Origin: Clostridiaceae bacterium
GTDB taxonomy: Bacteria > Bacillota > Clostridia > Saccharofermentanales > DTU023
Assembly (NCBI GenBank): GCA_012521015.1
Contig: JAAYNE010000121.1
Location: 1-34,709 of the forward strand
Direction: 5' to 3'
DNA: 34,709 bases
The notes under the pieces were generated by a model. That model had not been told where the DNA came from, searched no databases, and saw only the letters and a program-made list of their open reading frames with translations. Position 1 is the stretch's first letter; every line of letters starts with the position of its first letter. Positions 1 to 9,264 of this stretch are shown here, one piece after another. The translations under genes and the position numbers were made by a program.

Positions 1-2
1 AT

Positions 3-2288
3 GATGAAGTTGTTGACGGGTTAGCGAAACTGTTTGACAATAAAAGATTTGCTTTAGATAGTTATCGTCGTTTTATTATGATGTTCAGTGATGTTGTTAT
101 GGAAATTGACAAGGCGAACTTTGAAAAAGTATTTGATGCTGCAAAAGAGGCTAAAGGCATTGAACTTGATACCGACTTGACAGCTGAAGATTTAGAAAAA
201 ATAGTTGCAGAATATAAAGTTATTTATAAAGAACAAACAGGCAATGATTTCCCGACAGATCCGTTTGAACAATTAATTTTATCTGTTACAGCAGTTTTCC
301 GTTCTTGGAATAATGAAAGAGCAATCTACTATCGTCGCATGAATAATATTCCTGCTGAATGGGGTACAGCCGTTAACGTACAAGAAATGGTTTATGGTAA
401 CATGGATGATACATGCGGTACCGGTGTTGCTTTTACCAGAGATCCTGCTACAGGCGAAAATGTTTTGTACGGTGAATATTTAATGAATGCTCAAGGTGAA
501 GACGTTGTTGCCGGAGTACGCACACCTGAACCGATTTCTCATTTAGAAGAACAATCAAAAGAATTATATGATCAATTTAAAGAAATTGGCGAAGTTCTAG
601 AAAAACACTATGGTGATATGCAAGACCTCGAGTTCACAATTGAGCGCGGCAAACTATTTATCCTGCAAACCAGAAATGGTAAACGAACAGCTCAAGCTGC
701 ATTGCGTATCGCTGTTGAAATGGCTGAAGAAGGTTTAATTTCCAAAGAAAAAGCTTTGCTGACAATTGACCCGAATCAACTTAATGCTTTATTGCATCCG
801 CAATTTGATCAAGCAAAATTAGCTGCAGCTGAACCTGTTGCTAAAGGCTTACCGGCTTCACCGGGTGCTGCTACAGGTGCCATTGTTTTCACAGCTCAAC
901 ATGCAAGCCAAGAAGCTGCAAAAGGCAAGAGCGTAATTTTAGTCCGTGATGAAACCTCCGCTGAAGATATTGAAGGTATGCATGCTGCTGAAGGTATCTT
1001 GACAGTGCGTGGTGGTATGACTTCTCATGCGGCTGTTGTAGCCCGTGGTATGGGTACTTGCTGTGTTGCCGGTTGTGGTGCGGTTTCGATTGATGAAGAA
1101 GCAGGCGTAATGACCATTGGAGGCGTAACATACAAAGAAGGTGATCAAATTTCATTAGACGGCTCAACCGGTTTTGTTTATGCAGGCAAAATTGACACTG
1201 TTAAAGCTGAAATTTCAGACCACATGAAAACAATCATGGACTGGGTTGATGAAATCAGAGTATTAAAAGTCAGAACCAATGCTGATTCACCGGAAGATTC
1301 ACAAACTGCGATCGATTTAGGTGCTGAAGGTATCGGATTAACCCGTACCGAGCATATGTTCTTTGCGGCAGACCGTATCTTACCTTTCCGTCGGATGATT
1401 GTTGCTGATACTGAAGAGGAAAGAAGAGCTGCGTTGGATCAAATTTTACCGGTTCAACAAGCAGACTTTGAAGGTATCTTTGAAGTAATGGTAGGCAAAC
1501 CTGTAACAATTCGTTTGTTAGATCCGCCCCTTCACGAATTCTTGCCTACAGAAGAAGCAGAAATTGCAGAATTGGCAAAAGATCTTGGTTTAGATATTGA
1601 CGATTTGAAAGCCAAGATACGTAGCTTAGAAGAAATCAATCCGATGCTCGGTCACAGAGGTTGCCGTTTGGCTATTTCATATCCGGAGATTGCTGAAATG
1701 CAAACCGCTGCGATTATCGGTGCTGCACTGGCAAAAACCACCGCTAATGAACCGATTGTTCCGGAAATCATGGTACCATTGGTAGGTGATGTCAAAGAAT
1801 TTGAATTTTTGAAAGATGTTATCACAGAGACTGCTGATGAACTGATTGCTGAAAGCGGCAAAAATTTAGAATATCACGTAGGTACAATGATTGAGATTCC
1901 GAGAGCTGCCTTGACATCAGATAAGATTGCTTTACAAGCAGATTTCTTCAGCTATGGAACCAATGACTTGACTCAAATGTCTTATGGTTTATCACGTGAT
2001 GATGCCGGTAAGATTTTGGATACTTATATCCATCGCGGTATTTATGATTCAGATCCGACAGCTCACTTAGACATTGAAGGTGTCGGTCGCTTGATGGAAT
2101 TGTCCTCAACTGAAGGTCGCAAGGCCAAGCCTGATATCAGTTTGGGAATCTGTGGTGAACACGGCGGTGATCCGGGTGCTGTAGAATTCTGTCATAGCTT
2201 GAACTTCGACTATGTTTCCTGTTCACCATACCGTGTACCGATTGCCAAATTAGCAGCTGCTCAAGCTCAAATTAAGAATCCGAGATAA
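3..2288 (+). CDS. ppdK: Pyruvate, phosphate dikinase (5'-truncated by window edge)
   Basis: Frame is open from base 3 (DEVVDGLAKLFDNKRFALDSYRRFIMMFSDVV), upstream of the listed ATG at 78. Characteristic PPDK motifs: GGMTSHAAVVARGMGTCCVAGC (phosphohistidine domain), GLTRTEHMFF, NPMLGHRGCRL, GICGEHGGDP, DYVSCSPYRVPIAKLAAAQA. Confidence 0.96.
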   Translation, partial: DEVVDGLAKLFDNKRFALDSYRRFIMMFSDVVMEIDKANFEKVFDAAKEAKGIELDTDLTAEDLEKIVAEYKVIYKEQTGNDFPTDPFEQLILSVTAVFRSWNNERAIYYRRMNNIPAEWGTAVNVQEMVYGNMDDTCGTGVAFTRDPATGENVLYGEYLMNAQGEDVVAGVRTPEPISHLEEQSKELYDQFKEIGEVLEKHYGDMQDLEFTIERGKLFILQTRNGKRTAQAALRIAVEMAEEGLISKEKALLTIDPNQLNALLHPQFDQAKLAAAEPVAKGLPASPGAATGAIVFTAQHASQEAAKGKSVILVRDETSAEDIEGMHAAEGILTVRGGMTSHAAVVARGMGTCCVAGCGAVSIDEEAGVMTIGGVTYKEGDQISLDGSTGFVYAGKIDTVKAEISDHMKTIMDWVDEIRVLKVRTNADSPEDSQTAIDLGAEGIGLTRTEHMFFAADRILPFRRMIVADTEEERRAALDQILPVQQADFEGIFEVMVGKPVTIRLLDPPLHEFLPTEEAEIAELAKDLGLDIDDLKAKIRSLEEINPMLGHRGCRLAISYPEIAEMQTAAIIGAALAKTTANEPIVPEIMVPLVGDVKEFEFLKDVITETADELIAESGKNLEYHVGTMIEIPRAALTSDKIALQADFFSYGTNDLTQMSYGLSRDDAGKILDTYIHRGIYDSDPTAHLDIEGVGRLMELSSTEGRKAKPDISLGICGEHGGDPGAVEFCHSLNFDYVSCSPYRVPIAKLAAAQAQIKNPR

Positions 2289-2331
2289 TTATTCGAATGA
2301 GAAGCTGTTTAAGCAGATCATGAGGAGAATA

Positions 2332-2370
2332 AAAAGACCGCTTCGTTGTTCATGGGAGGCGGTTTTTTTA
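2332..2370 (+). terminator. Rho-independent terminator after ppdK
   Basis: accgctt (2337-2343) pairs with aggcggt (2357-2363), followed by an uninterrupted T-tract. Confidence 0.8.
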
Positions 2371-2479
2371 TTTCTATATAGTTTATTTGTAACTCAAATG
2401 TAATGAAAATAATTCTCCCGGATTCTTGACGAACTACAACATGTATGGTAGAAATATTAAGGAACAACTACATATAGTA

Positions 2480-2660
2480 CTTTCAAGTCGTCGCAAGACG
2501 TACATGGAAACAGGTGTAAATCCTGTGCGGTCCCGCCGCTGTAACGCTTATCGAATTTCACATAACCACTGAGCTTTAAGCTTGGGAAGGGTGAAAGGGG
2601 AGCGAAGCCAGAATACATGTCTTGAAAGGTATCCGTGTCACGATGTATGACAGGAGCGGG
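2480..2660 (+). promoter_or_regulatory. Cobalamin (B12) riboswitch upstream of nrdD
   Basis: Conserved core: GGAAACAGGTGTAAATCCTGTGCGGTCCCGCCGCTGTAA, then CCACTG, then GGGAAGGGTGAAAGGGGAGCGAAGCCAGAATAC (B12 box). P1-like pairing ctttcaag (2480-2487) with cttgaaag (2621-2628). Candidate L5-L13 kissing pair CCCGC (2532-2536) with GCGGG (2656-2660). Confidence 0.93.
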
Positions 2661-2701
2661 TAAACATATTGCAGATTTTTCGATATCTATATTTTGTTTA
2701 T

Positions 2702-2729
2702 AACTCTCTTCTGTCGGAAGGGAGTTTTT
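2702..2729 (+). promoter_or_regulatory. Expression-platform hairpin masking the nrdD Shine-Dalgarno (terminator-like)
   Basis: aactctctt (2702-2710) pairs with aagggagtt (2718-2726) over 9 bp with one G-U, plus a closing C-G. The 3' arm contains the SD aagggag and is followed by TTTTT immediately before ATG 2730. Confidence 0.75.
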
Positions 2730-5039
2730 ATGTTAAATAGAGCAGGGTTGGCGTACCCGAAGAACATTCTTAAACGCGATGGTTCGTTGATGCCTTTTGA
2801 TGCTTATAAAATCCGCCAAGCTATCAGTAAGGCAAATCGTACAATACCAAGTGAAACAATGAGCGATCAGGACTTGGATGCGATTACTGCTAATGTTGTA
2901 CGCAAGCTTCAGGATGCAGACACTCCGGGAGTAGAACAAATACAAGACATTGTTGAGTTAGAATTGATGAGTTTTGGTGTTGTGCGTACTGCGAAGGCTT
3001 ATGTTCTCTATAGAGCAGAGCATGCTAAACGCAGACAGGCAGCAAACAATCTTATGGAGAGTTATAAGCAAATTACTTTTACCGACTCGCTCGACAGTGA
3101 CTTGAAAAGAGAAAATGCCAACATAGACGGCAATACTGCAATGGGTACTATGTTGAAGTACGGCTCCGAGGGGGCAAAATCTTTTGTTGATAACTATGTT
3201 TTACCGGAAGATATGGCACATGCACATGCTGACGGTTTGATCCATATCCATGACAAAGATTTTTATATGCTGACGGCAACTTGCTGTCAAATTGATTTGC
3301 AAAAGCTTTTTGCACATGGATTTTCAACCGGTCACGGACATTTAAGGAGCCCGCAAAGCATTGAAAGTTATGCTGCTCTTGCCTGTATTGCAATACAGGC
3401 TAATCAAAATGAAATGCATGGAGGACAGAGTATTCCGGACTTTGACTATGCTATGGCGGAGGGTGTGAATAAAAGCTTCCGCAAGCATCTTGCTGATGTG
3501 CGAAATAGTCTTGAAGATTTGACAAGCGTTTTATATTATTCATCTTCCAATGCAGAGAACTCAGAAAACGCCGGTACTGAATTGCTGAAAAAATTAGATG
3601 GCAAGAGTTACGATGACTTATTGACTATGATGGCAGAGCTTGAAGAAGGGAAAGAAGAATATACATTATTGGATATTATTAATAAACGCACGATTCGCAG
3701 CACAAATCAGGCGATGCAGGCTTTAATCCATAATTTAAATACGATGAATTCAAGGGCAGGGGCGCAAGTTCCTTTCAGTTCTCTTAATTACGGAACAGAT
3801 ACTTCAGAAGCCGGTCGTCTGGTAATTCGTGAATTGTTGCATGCAACCTGGGACGGCTTGGGCAGAGGCGAAACGGCTATTTTTCCGGTGCAGATTTTTA
3901 AGGTGAAAGATGGCATCAATACTAAGCCGAGCGACAAAAATTACGATCTATTTAAACTAGCCGTAAAAGTTTCTGCAAGAAGATTGTTTCCCAATTTCAG
4001 CTTTCTCGATGCTCCTTATAACATTGCTTTTTATAAAGAGGGTGACAGTAATTCCGAGGTGGCATATATGGGCTGTCGAACAAGAGTTATAAGTAATGCT
4101 TATGATCCGAATCATGAGTGCACCAAAGGTAGAGGGAATCTAAGCTTTACGTCCATTAATCTGGTACGTCTCGGTATTGAGGCAAGGGGTGATTTAGAAA
4201 AATTTTATCAAAGTCTCGATCAAACGATGGAGCTTGTTTTTCGTCAGTTGAGACAGCGTTTTGAAATTCAACGCAGAAAAAAAGCGAAAAATTATCCCTT
4301 CCTCATGGGACAGGGCTTATGGCTGGGTTCCGAACACTTGGAAGAGGATGAAGAATTAACAGAGATTTGGAAGCACGGTACACTTTCTCTTGGTTTTATC
4401 GGACTGGCGGAGTGTCTTGTTGCTTTGACCGGAAATCATCATGGTGAATCTAATGAAAGTCAGAAATTGGGTCTTGAGATTATTACTCACATGCGTAAAA
4501 AATGTGATGAGCGCACGCAAGCGGAGCTATTGAATTACACATTACTGGCGACCCCGGCGGAAGGGCTCTCCGGTCGTTTTGTCAATATTGACAGAGAACG
4601 TTTCGGAAAGCTCCCCGGGATTACCGATCGAGAATACTATACAAATTCTTTTCATATACCTGTGTACTTTCCGATTTCAGCAACGAGAAAAATCGATCTT
4701 GAAGCCCCCTATCATGCTTTGACGAATGCCGGGCATATCTCCTACATTGAGATGGATGGTGATCCTTTGCAGAACCTTGAAGCCTTTGAACAATTAATTC
4801 TTTACATGAAAGAAAGAGAGATAGGCTACGGGTCAATTAATCACCCTATTGATCATGATCCCATTTGCGGCTATAGCGGCATTATCGGTGATGTATGCCC
4901 CGGCTGCGGCAGAAAAGAGAGTGAGGGACCACGTTTTCATCGTATCCGTCGTATCACGGGATATCTCGTTGGAACTGTAGACCGTTTTAATGATGCTAAG
5001 AGAAAGGAGCTTTTTGATCGTGAAAAACACTCCCTATAA
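2730..5039 (+). CDS. nrdD: Anaerobic (class III) ribonucleoside-triphosphate reductase
   Basis: ATP-cone N-terminus (PKNILKRDGSLMPFDAYKIRQAI), C-terminal zinc site (CGYSGIIGDVCPGCG) and glycyl-radical loop (RRITGYLVGTVDRFN). Start moved from the track's TTG 2694 to ATG 2730, which has an SD. Confidence 0.96.
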   Translation: MLNRAGLAYPKNILKRDGSLMPFDAYKIRQAISKANRTIPSETMSDQDLDAITANVVRKLQDADTPGVEQIQDIVELELMSFGVVRTAKAYVLYRAEHAKRRQAANNLMESYKQITFTDSLDSDLKRENANIDGNTAMGTMLKYGSEGAKSFVDNYVLPEDMAHAHADGLIHIHDKDFYMLTATCCQIDLQKLFAHGFSTGHGHLRSPQSIESYAALACIAIQANQNEMHGGQSIPDFDYAMAEGVNKSFRKHLADVRNSLEDLTSVLYYSSSNAENSENAGTELLKKLDGKSYDDLLTMMAELEEGKEEYTLLDIINKRTIRSTNQAMQALIHNLNTMNSRAGAQVPFSSLNYGTDTSEAGRLVIRELLHATWDGLGRGETAIFPVQIFKVKDGINTKPSDKNYDLFKLAVKVSARRLFPNFSFLDAPYNIAFYKEGDSNSEVAYMGCRTRVISNAYDPNHECTKGRGNLSFTSINLVRLGIEARGDLEKFYQSLDQTMELVFRQLRQRFEIQRRKKAKNYPFLMGQGLWLGSEHLEEDEELTEIWKHGTLSLGFIGLAECLVALTGNHHGESNESQKLGLEIITHMRKKCDERTQAELLNYTLLATPAEGLSGRFVNIDRERFGKLPGITDREYYTNSFHIPVYFPISATRKIDLEAPYHALTNAGHISYIEMDGDPLQNLEAFEQLILYMKEREIGYGSINHPIDHDPICGYSGIIGDVCPGCGRKESEGPRFHRIRRITGYLVGTVDRFNDAKRKELFDREKHSL

Positions 5040-5565
5040 ATATGCAGAAGATGCTTACCTTCATCTGGCCGGTCTGGAAAAACATTCTATTGTTGATGGT
5101 CCGGGGATCAGGATGGTGGTATTTGCACAAGGCTGTCCTCACCGTTGTCCCGGTTGTCATAATCCGGAAACCCACTTACCACTTGGCGGTGAAAAGCGGT
5201 CAGTAGATGAACTGCTTGTATACTATGAAGAAAGCAATTTGCTGCGTGGCGTAACGCTATCCGGCGGTGAACCTTTTTGGCAGGCAAAGGCATTTTCTTG
5301 CTTAGCAAAAGCCATACGTGAGCGAGGCGGTGATGTAATAACGTATACCGGATATTATTATGAGGTTTTACAGAAAATGAATGATCCGGACGTTGATGCT
5401 CTCATTTCCTATACCGATTTGCTGATAGATGGTCCTTTCATAAAAGAATTGAAAACTTTGACACTGGCTTTTCGCGGTTCCAGCAATCAGCGACTTATTC
5501 CCTTAAGTGAAGCAGGGAAAGAACTTTGTCAAATCATAGAATTAGCACAAGTAGTACATTTTTAA
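5020..5565 (+). CDS. nrdG: Anaerobic RNR activating protein (radical SAM)
   Basis: CPHRCPGCHN (CxxxCxxC), SGGEPFWQ. Probable GTG start at 5020 with SD aaaggag about 8 nt upstream; overlaps the nrdD 3' end. Confidence 0.93.
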   Translation: MKNTPYKYAEDAYLHLAGLEKHSIVDGPGIRMVVFAQGCPHRCPGCHNPETHLPLGGEKRSVDELLVYYEESNLLRGVTLSGGEPFWQAKAFSCLAKAIRERGGDVITYTGYYYEVLQKMNDPDVDALISYTDLLIDGPFIKELKTLTLAFRGSSNQRLIPLSEAGKELCQIIELAQVVHF

Positions 5566-5649
5566 TTTGCAAATAAATAGTCAAACGGGCTGGAAATTAT
5601 TTATTAGATACTTGATAGAGTATGAAAATAATTGTTATTATCTAGTAAT

Positions 5650-6438
5650 ATGACTATTCAATCAACAAACACATCAAATAGGACGGTTAACCAAAAGCCT
5701 AGAGCGACTGAATTGGATGTGATTCGGGGTTTGGCTATTTTTTTTACGATAATTCATCATTTTATGTATGATGTTCATTTTATCTTCGGCTATCCGTATT
5801 TCAGTTGGCTGTTCGGTCCGGTAATGGAGAGTGTTTTCCATCCGTTGGCCTATATTATGTTTCTTGGTGTTGCCGGTATCAGCAGCAGTTTTTCTCGTAA
5901 TAATATCAAGCGCTCAGGGAGACTTGCGCTGATTGCGATAGGTTTAAATCTGGTAACTTTGATTATCTCTATAGTTATAAAATCCGATTATTATATTCTG
6001 TGGCAAATGCTTCATTGTTTGGCACTGTGTACTTTGCTGAATGGTTTATTTGAAAAAACAGCTTTGAAAGAAAAAACAAAAATTATAGTTTTGCTTCTTG
6101 CGGGTTTTTTAATTATTTTTTATCTGCCGCAAATTATTAAGGTTTTTAAATTAGACTCCAAAGGGTCTCCATTATTCTTACCGTTCGGTATCGGTCATTT
6201 GCGTCCGGAAGTTCCGGATATGATTGATTATTTACCCCTGATTCCGTATAGCGGATGTTTTTTTGTCGGTGTAGCTTTGGGAAAAATAATTTATCCTGAC
6301 GGTGTAGTACAAAAACAATATTGTACCGAAAAAATATTTAAACCTTTAGCTTTTATGGGAAGGCATTCTTTGCTAATTTATGCAATTCATCAACCGATTT
6401 GGATAGCCTTGATTTGGTTATGGACAAAGATTTCTTAA
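5650..6438 (+). CDS. DUF1624 / heparan-alpha-glucosaminide N-acetyltransferase-like membrane protein
   Basis: RATELDVIRGLAIFFTIIHHFMYDVHFIFGY N-terminal signature, multiple hydrophobic segments, C-terminal GRHSLLIYAIHQPIWIALIW. Confidence 0.75.
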   Translation: MTIQSTNTSNRTVNQKPRATELDVIRGLAIFFTIIHHFMYDVHFIFGYPYFSWLFGPVMESVFHPLAYIMFLGVAGISSSFSRNNIKRSGRLALIAIGLNLVTLIISIVIKSDYYILWQMLHCLALCTLLNGLFEKTALKEKTKIIVLLLAGFLIIFYLPQIIKVFKLDSKGSPLFLPFGIGHLRPEVPDMIDYLPLIPYSGCFFVGVALGKIIYPDGVVQKQYCTEKIFKPLAFMGRHSLLIYAIHQPIWIALIWLWTKIS

Positions 6439-6455
6439 TCCGGGAATATTGATTT

Positions 6456-7946
6456 ATGCAAGTAATTTTAGAAAATCATCAAGAATATCAGAGCATTGCA
6501 GAAATTTTGCGCCTGTTTTTTCTTGAGGTCGGGAAATTGGAATCAGGTGTTATCTTGGTGGCGGATTCAGAATATGCAGATATTATTTTACATTCATTTA
6601 TTGAATGTGAAGTCAGTGTAGAGCAAATGCGTAGCCAAGCTGATCAGACTGAAATATCGGTGCAAAGCAGAATTGTAGGTTCGGATTTGTCGATTGCAAC
6701 AAAAGTTGTACCTTCTGCGCTTAGACGTGAGATAAAGAGACAAACCTATTTCTTATTGAGTAAATTAACCAATGTTCACTATCCATGGGGATCACTCACC
6801 GGAGTGAGACCAACTCAAATAGTTTATCGCAGCTTTTTAGAGAATCACCATGATAAAAATCTGACAATTCAAGACTTAATAGAGGATTGGTATGTTGTGC
6901 CAGATAAAGCTGAAATCGGTTTAAAAACTGCTGTGACAGAAGCTAAAATTTTAGCTGCTTTACAATCTGAATTACCGATGCTGTATATAGGAGTTCCTTT
7001 TTGTACAACAAGGTGCAGTTATTGTAGTTTTATTACGCAAGATGCGATCAATATGGGTACAAAATTAGACATCTATGTACAAGCTTTATTGCAGGAGATT
7101 ACAGAGATTTCAGATTATTTCAAACGAATCAATAAGCCATTTCAAGCGATTTATATGGGCGGAGGTACGCCGACAGTTCTTTCCGATCAAGGTTTTACCA
7201 AAGTTATAACTGCAATTAAGGAGCAAGTTCCGCAAATAGAGAATTGTGAAATTACAATTGAAGCCGGGCGCCCTGATTCGATTACGCCTGCAAAGTTAGC
7301 GGCAATCAAAACCATAGCTGAAGCCAGGATATGTATTAATCCTCAAACAATGCATGATCAGACATTACAGATTATCGGTAGAAACCACTCGGTTGAAGAT
7401 GTTTATCGAGCATATGAATTGGCACGTGCTAATGATTTTTCGTCGATTAATATGGATTTAATATTGGGACTTCCAGGTGAAACCGGAGAAGATTTTTTAT
7501 ATTCCTTAGATAAGTTATTGGAACTTGATCCGGAGAGTATCACAATTCATACTATGGCATTAAAAAGATCTGCTTTTTTAGAACAACAATATGCCGCACA
7601 ATATTTGAAATTAAGATTTCCCGATCGGGAATTAAGTAATACTTTCAGTATTGCAATTCAGAAATTGGCAAAACAAGGTTATCAACCATACTATTTATAT
7701 CGGCAAAAGAATACACGTGGCGGTTTGGAGAATATTGGTTTTACGAAAACGGGATATGCCTGTGTTTATAATGTTGGTATGATGAGTGATCAAATTTCAA
7801 TAGTTGGTCTGGGTAGTGGTTCGAGTTCAAAGAGAGTTGATGGCGATCGATTAGAGCGGATATATAATCCGAAAGACTTGACAAATTATGTTGAGCGGCT
7901 TGCAGAAATAATTCAACGCAAGATAAATTTCTTCAGCGAATCATAA
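6456..7946 (+). CDS. hemZ: Coproporphyrinogen dehydrogenase-like radical SAM protein HemZ
   Basis: YPWGSLTGVRPTQIVYR, PFCTTRCSYCSF (CxxxCxxC), MGGGTPTVLS, INPQTMHDQTLQIIGRNHSVEDV, LGLPGET. Confidence 0.9.
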   Translation: MQVILENHQEYQSIAEILRLFFLEVGKLESGVILVADSEYADIILHSFIECEVSVEQMRSQADQTEISVQSRIVGSDLSIATKVVPSALRREIKRQTYFLLSKLTNVHYPWGSLTGVRPTQIVYRSFLENHHDKNLTIQDLIEDWYVVPDKAEIGLKTAVTEAKILAALQSELPMLYIGVPFCTTRCSYCSFITQDAINMGTKLDIYVQALLQEITEISDYFKRINKPFQAIYMGGGTPTVLSDQGFTKVITAIKEQVPQIENCEITIEAGRPDSITPAKLAAIKTIAEARICINPQTMHDQTLQIIGRNHSVEDVYRAYELARANDFSSINMDLILGLPGETGEDFLYSLDKLLELDPESITIHTMALKRSAFLEQQYAAQYLKLRFPDRELSNTFSIAIQKLAKQGYQPYYLYRQKNTRGGLENIGFTKTGYACVYNVGMMSDQISIVGLGSGSSSKRVDGDRLERIYNPKDLTNYVERLAEIIQRKINFFSES

Positions 7947-7998
7947 ACTGGTGTTTGATTTTATATAATAATGACGCAATTATTTTTGTCGAGTCGAA

Positions 7999-9081
7999 TT
8001 AATAACCTAACTCATCTACCGGCGAATTATGGATTCCGTGTGGGATTAGTGGAACTTCATAAATCTCATACAATTCAGAAACCGTGACAAAACGATAATT
8101 TTGTTCGTATAGGATAGGTAAACTTTGTTTCAAAGCTTCAAGTGTCTCGGGAAATAAAGAATGCATGAGGATTACTGATCCGGGTCTGGTATTTTCTATG
8201 GAATTGCTAATTAAATTTGCATTTCGCAAACGCCAGTCTTCAGTATCATGATTCCAAATAATATGAGGATATGGTAAAGCTTCCAGAACTGAATCATTAT
8301 AAGCACCATATGGCGGACGGATCATAGTAGGGGTAATACCCGTATACTCCTTAATTTTTTCATTTGTCAGATTAATTTCTGCAAGTAATTCTTCATGCGA
8401 TAATGTTGTTAAATCCGGATGACTGAATGAGTGATTAGCGATTTCAGAACCTTGTTCTGCGATTGCTTTTACAGTATCTGAATAATAATCTATTCGACTT
8501 CCAACCAGGAAAAATGTGGCATGAGCATTATATTCGTTTAACAAATCTAAAATTTCCAAATCAACTTCATCGTATGGACCGTCGTCAAAGGTCAGAGCAA
8601 TATAATTATAATCAACTAAAGAGTATAAGGATTTCTCTGAAGCTGAAGGTTCGGTCGTTTCGCCGGGTTGGTTTTTTTCAGGATCCGAAGTATCAGATTC
8701 TTTAGAATTTGCAGGATCTGAATCAGATTCAGAAATCGTTTTTTCAGTTTTTTCGCTACTAATACTTGATAAATCTATGATTGAGTGTAGGGTATTGCCG
8801 TCCTGATTGATGTTTTGCTCTTGACTATTCAAGGAATTTTGTTCAAGAGAATTATGTTCATCAGTCGGATCAATTTGACTTTGCTGATCGGTTTGCTTTA
8901 AATTGTTTTCGGAGATCGAATCTGGAGCGTCTTGCATGACTAATCGGGCTGTGCTTTTAATTTTTTGTGAATTTAAAAGAAACAAAATAATGACTGCAAT
9001 AATTAGCAATCCACTGAGTACAGGAGCTACAATTTTCAGGATATTTCTTTTTTGATGTTCTTTATTATGTTCTTTATTCAT
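7999..9081 (-). CDS. Membrane-anchored polysaccharide deacetylase (NodB homology domain)
   Basis: N-terminal TM (ILKIVAPVLSGLLIIAVIILFLL), Ser/Glu/Asp-rich linker, YIALTFDDGPYDE, NHSFSHPDLTTLS, RPPYGAYN, HDTEDWR. Confidence 0.92.
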   Translation of the reverse strand: MNKEHNKEHQKRNILKIVAPVLSGLLIIAVIILFLLNSQKIKSTARLVMQDAPDSISENNLKQTDQQSQIDPTDEHNSLEQNSLNSQEQNINQDGNTLHSIIDLSSISSEKTEKTISESDSDPANSKESDTSDPEKNQPGETTEPSASEKSLYSLVDYNYIALTFDDGPYDEVDLEILDLLNEYNAHATFFLVGSRIDYYSDTVKAIAEQGSEIANHSFSHPDLTTLSHEELLAEINLTNEKIKEYTGITPTMIRPPYGAYNDSVLEALPYPHIIWNHDTEDWRLRNANLISNSIENTRPGSVILMHSLFPETLEALKQSLPILYEQNYRFVTVSELYEIYEVPLIPHGIHNSPVDELGY

Positions 9082-9216
9082 GGTTTGACTTTATTTAATA
9101 ATATCATAATATCTATATGTTAAAATAAAAAAGTTTAATTGTGAAGGGCAGTAATAGATAATTAATAAAACATAAGCAAATTTTAAAGAATAAAGTATAG
9201 AAGAAGTGGAAAATCA

Positions 9217-9264
9217 ATGAGTTTATGTAAGTTAATTACCTTAAAAAATAGGAGGAATGAATGA
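9217..9264 (+). other. Possible 15-codon leader ORF overlapping the rnr start (MSLCKLITLKNRRNE*)
   Basis: ATG at 9217; stop TGA 9262-9264 overlaps rnr ATG 9261-9263 (ATGA). Its AGG AGG codons coincide with the rnr SD (aggagg). Weak SD of its own. Confidence 0.3.

Noticed and set aside
2694-2729. TTG start at 2694 for nrdD given in the ORF track
   Set aside because: It would place coding sequence through the riboswitch expression-platform hairpin; ATG 2730 has a proper SD and begins with the expected NrdD N-terminus.
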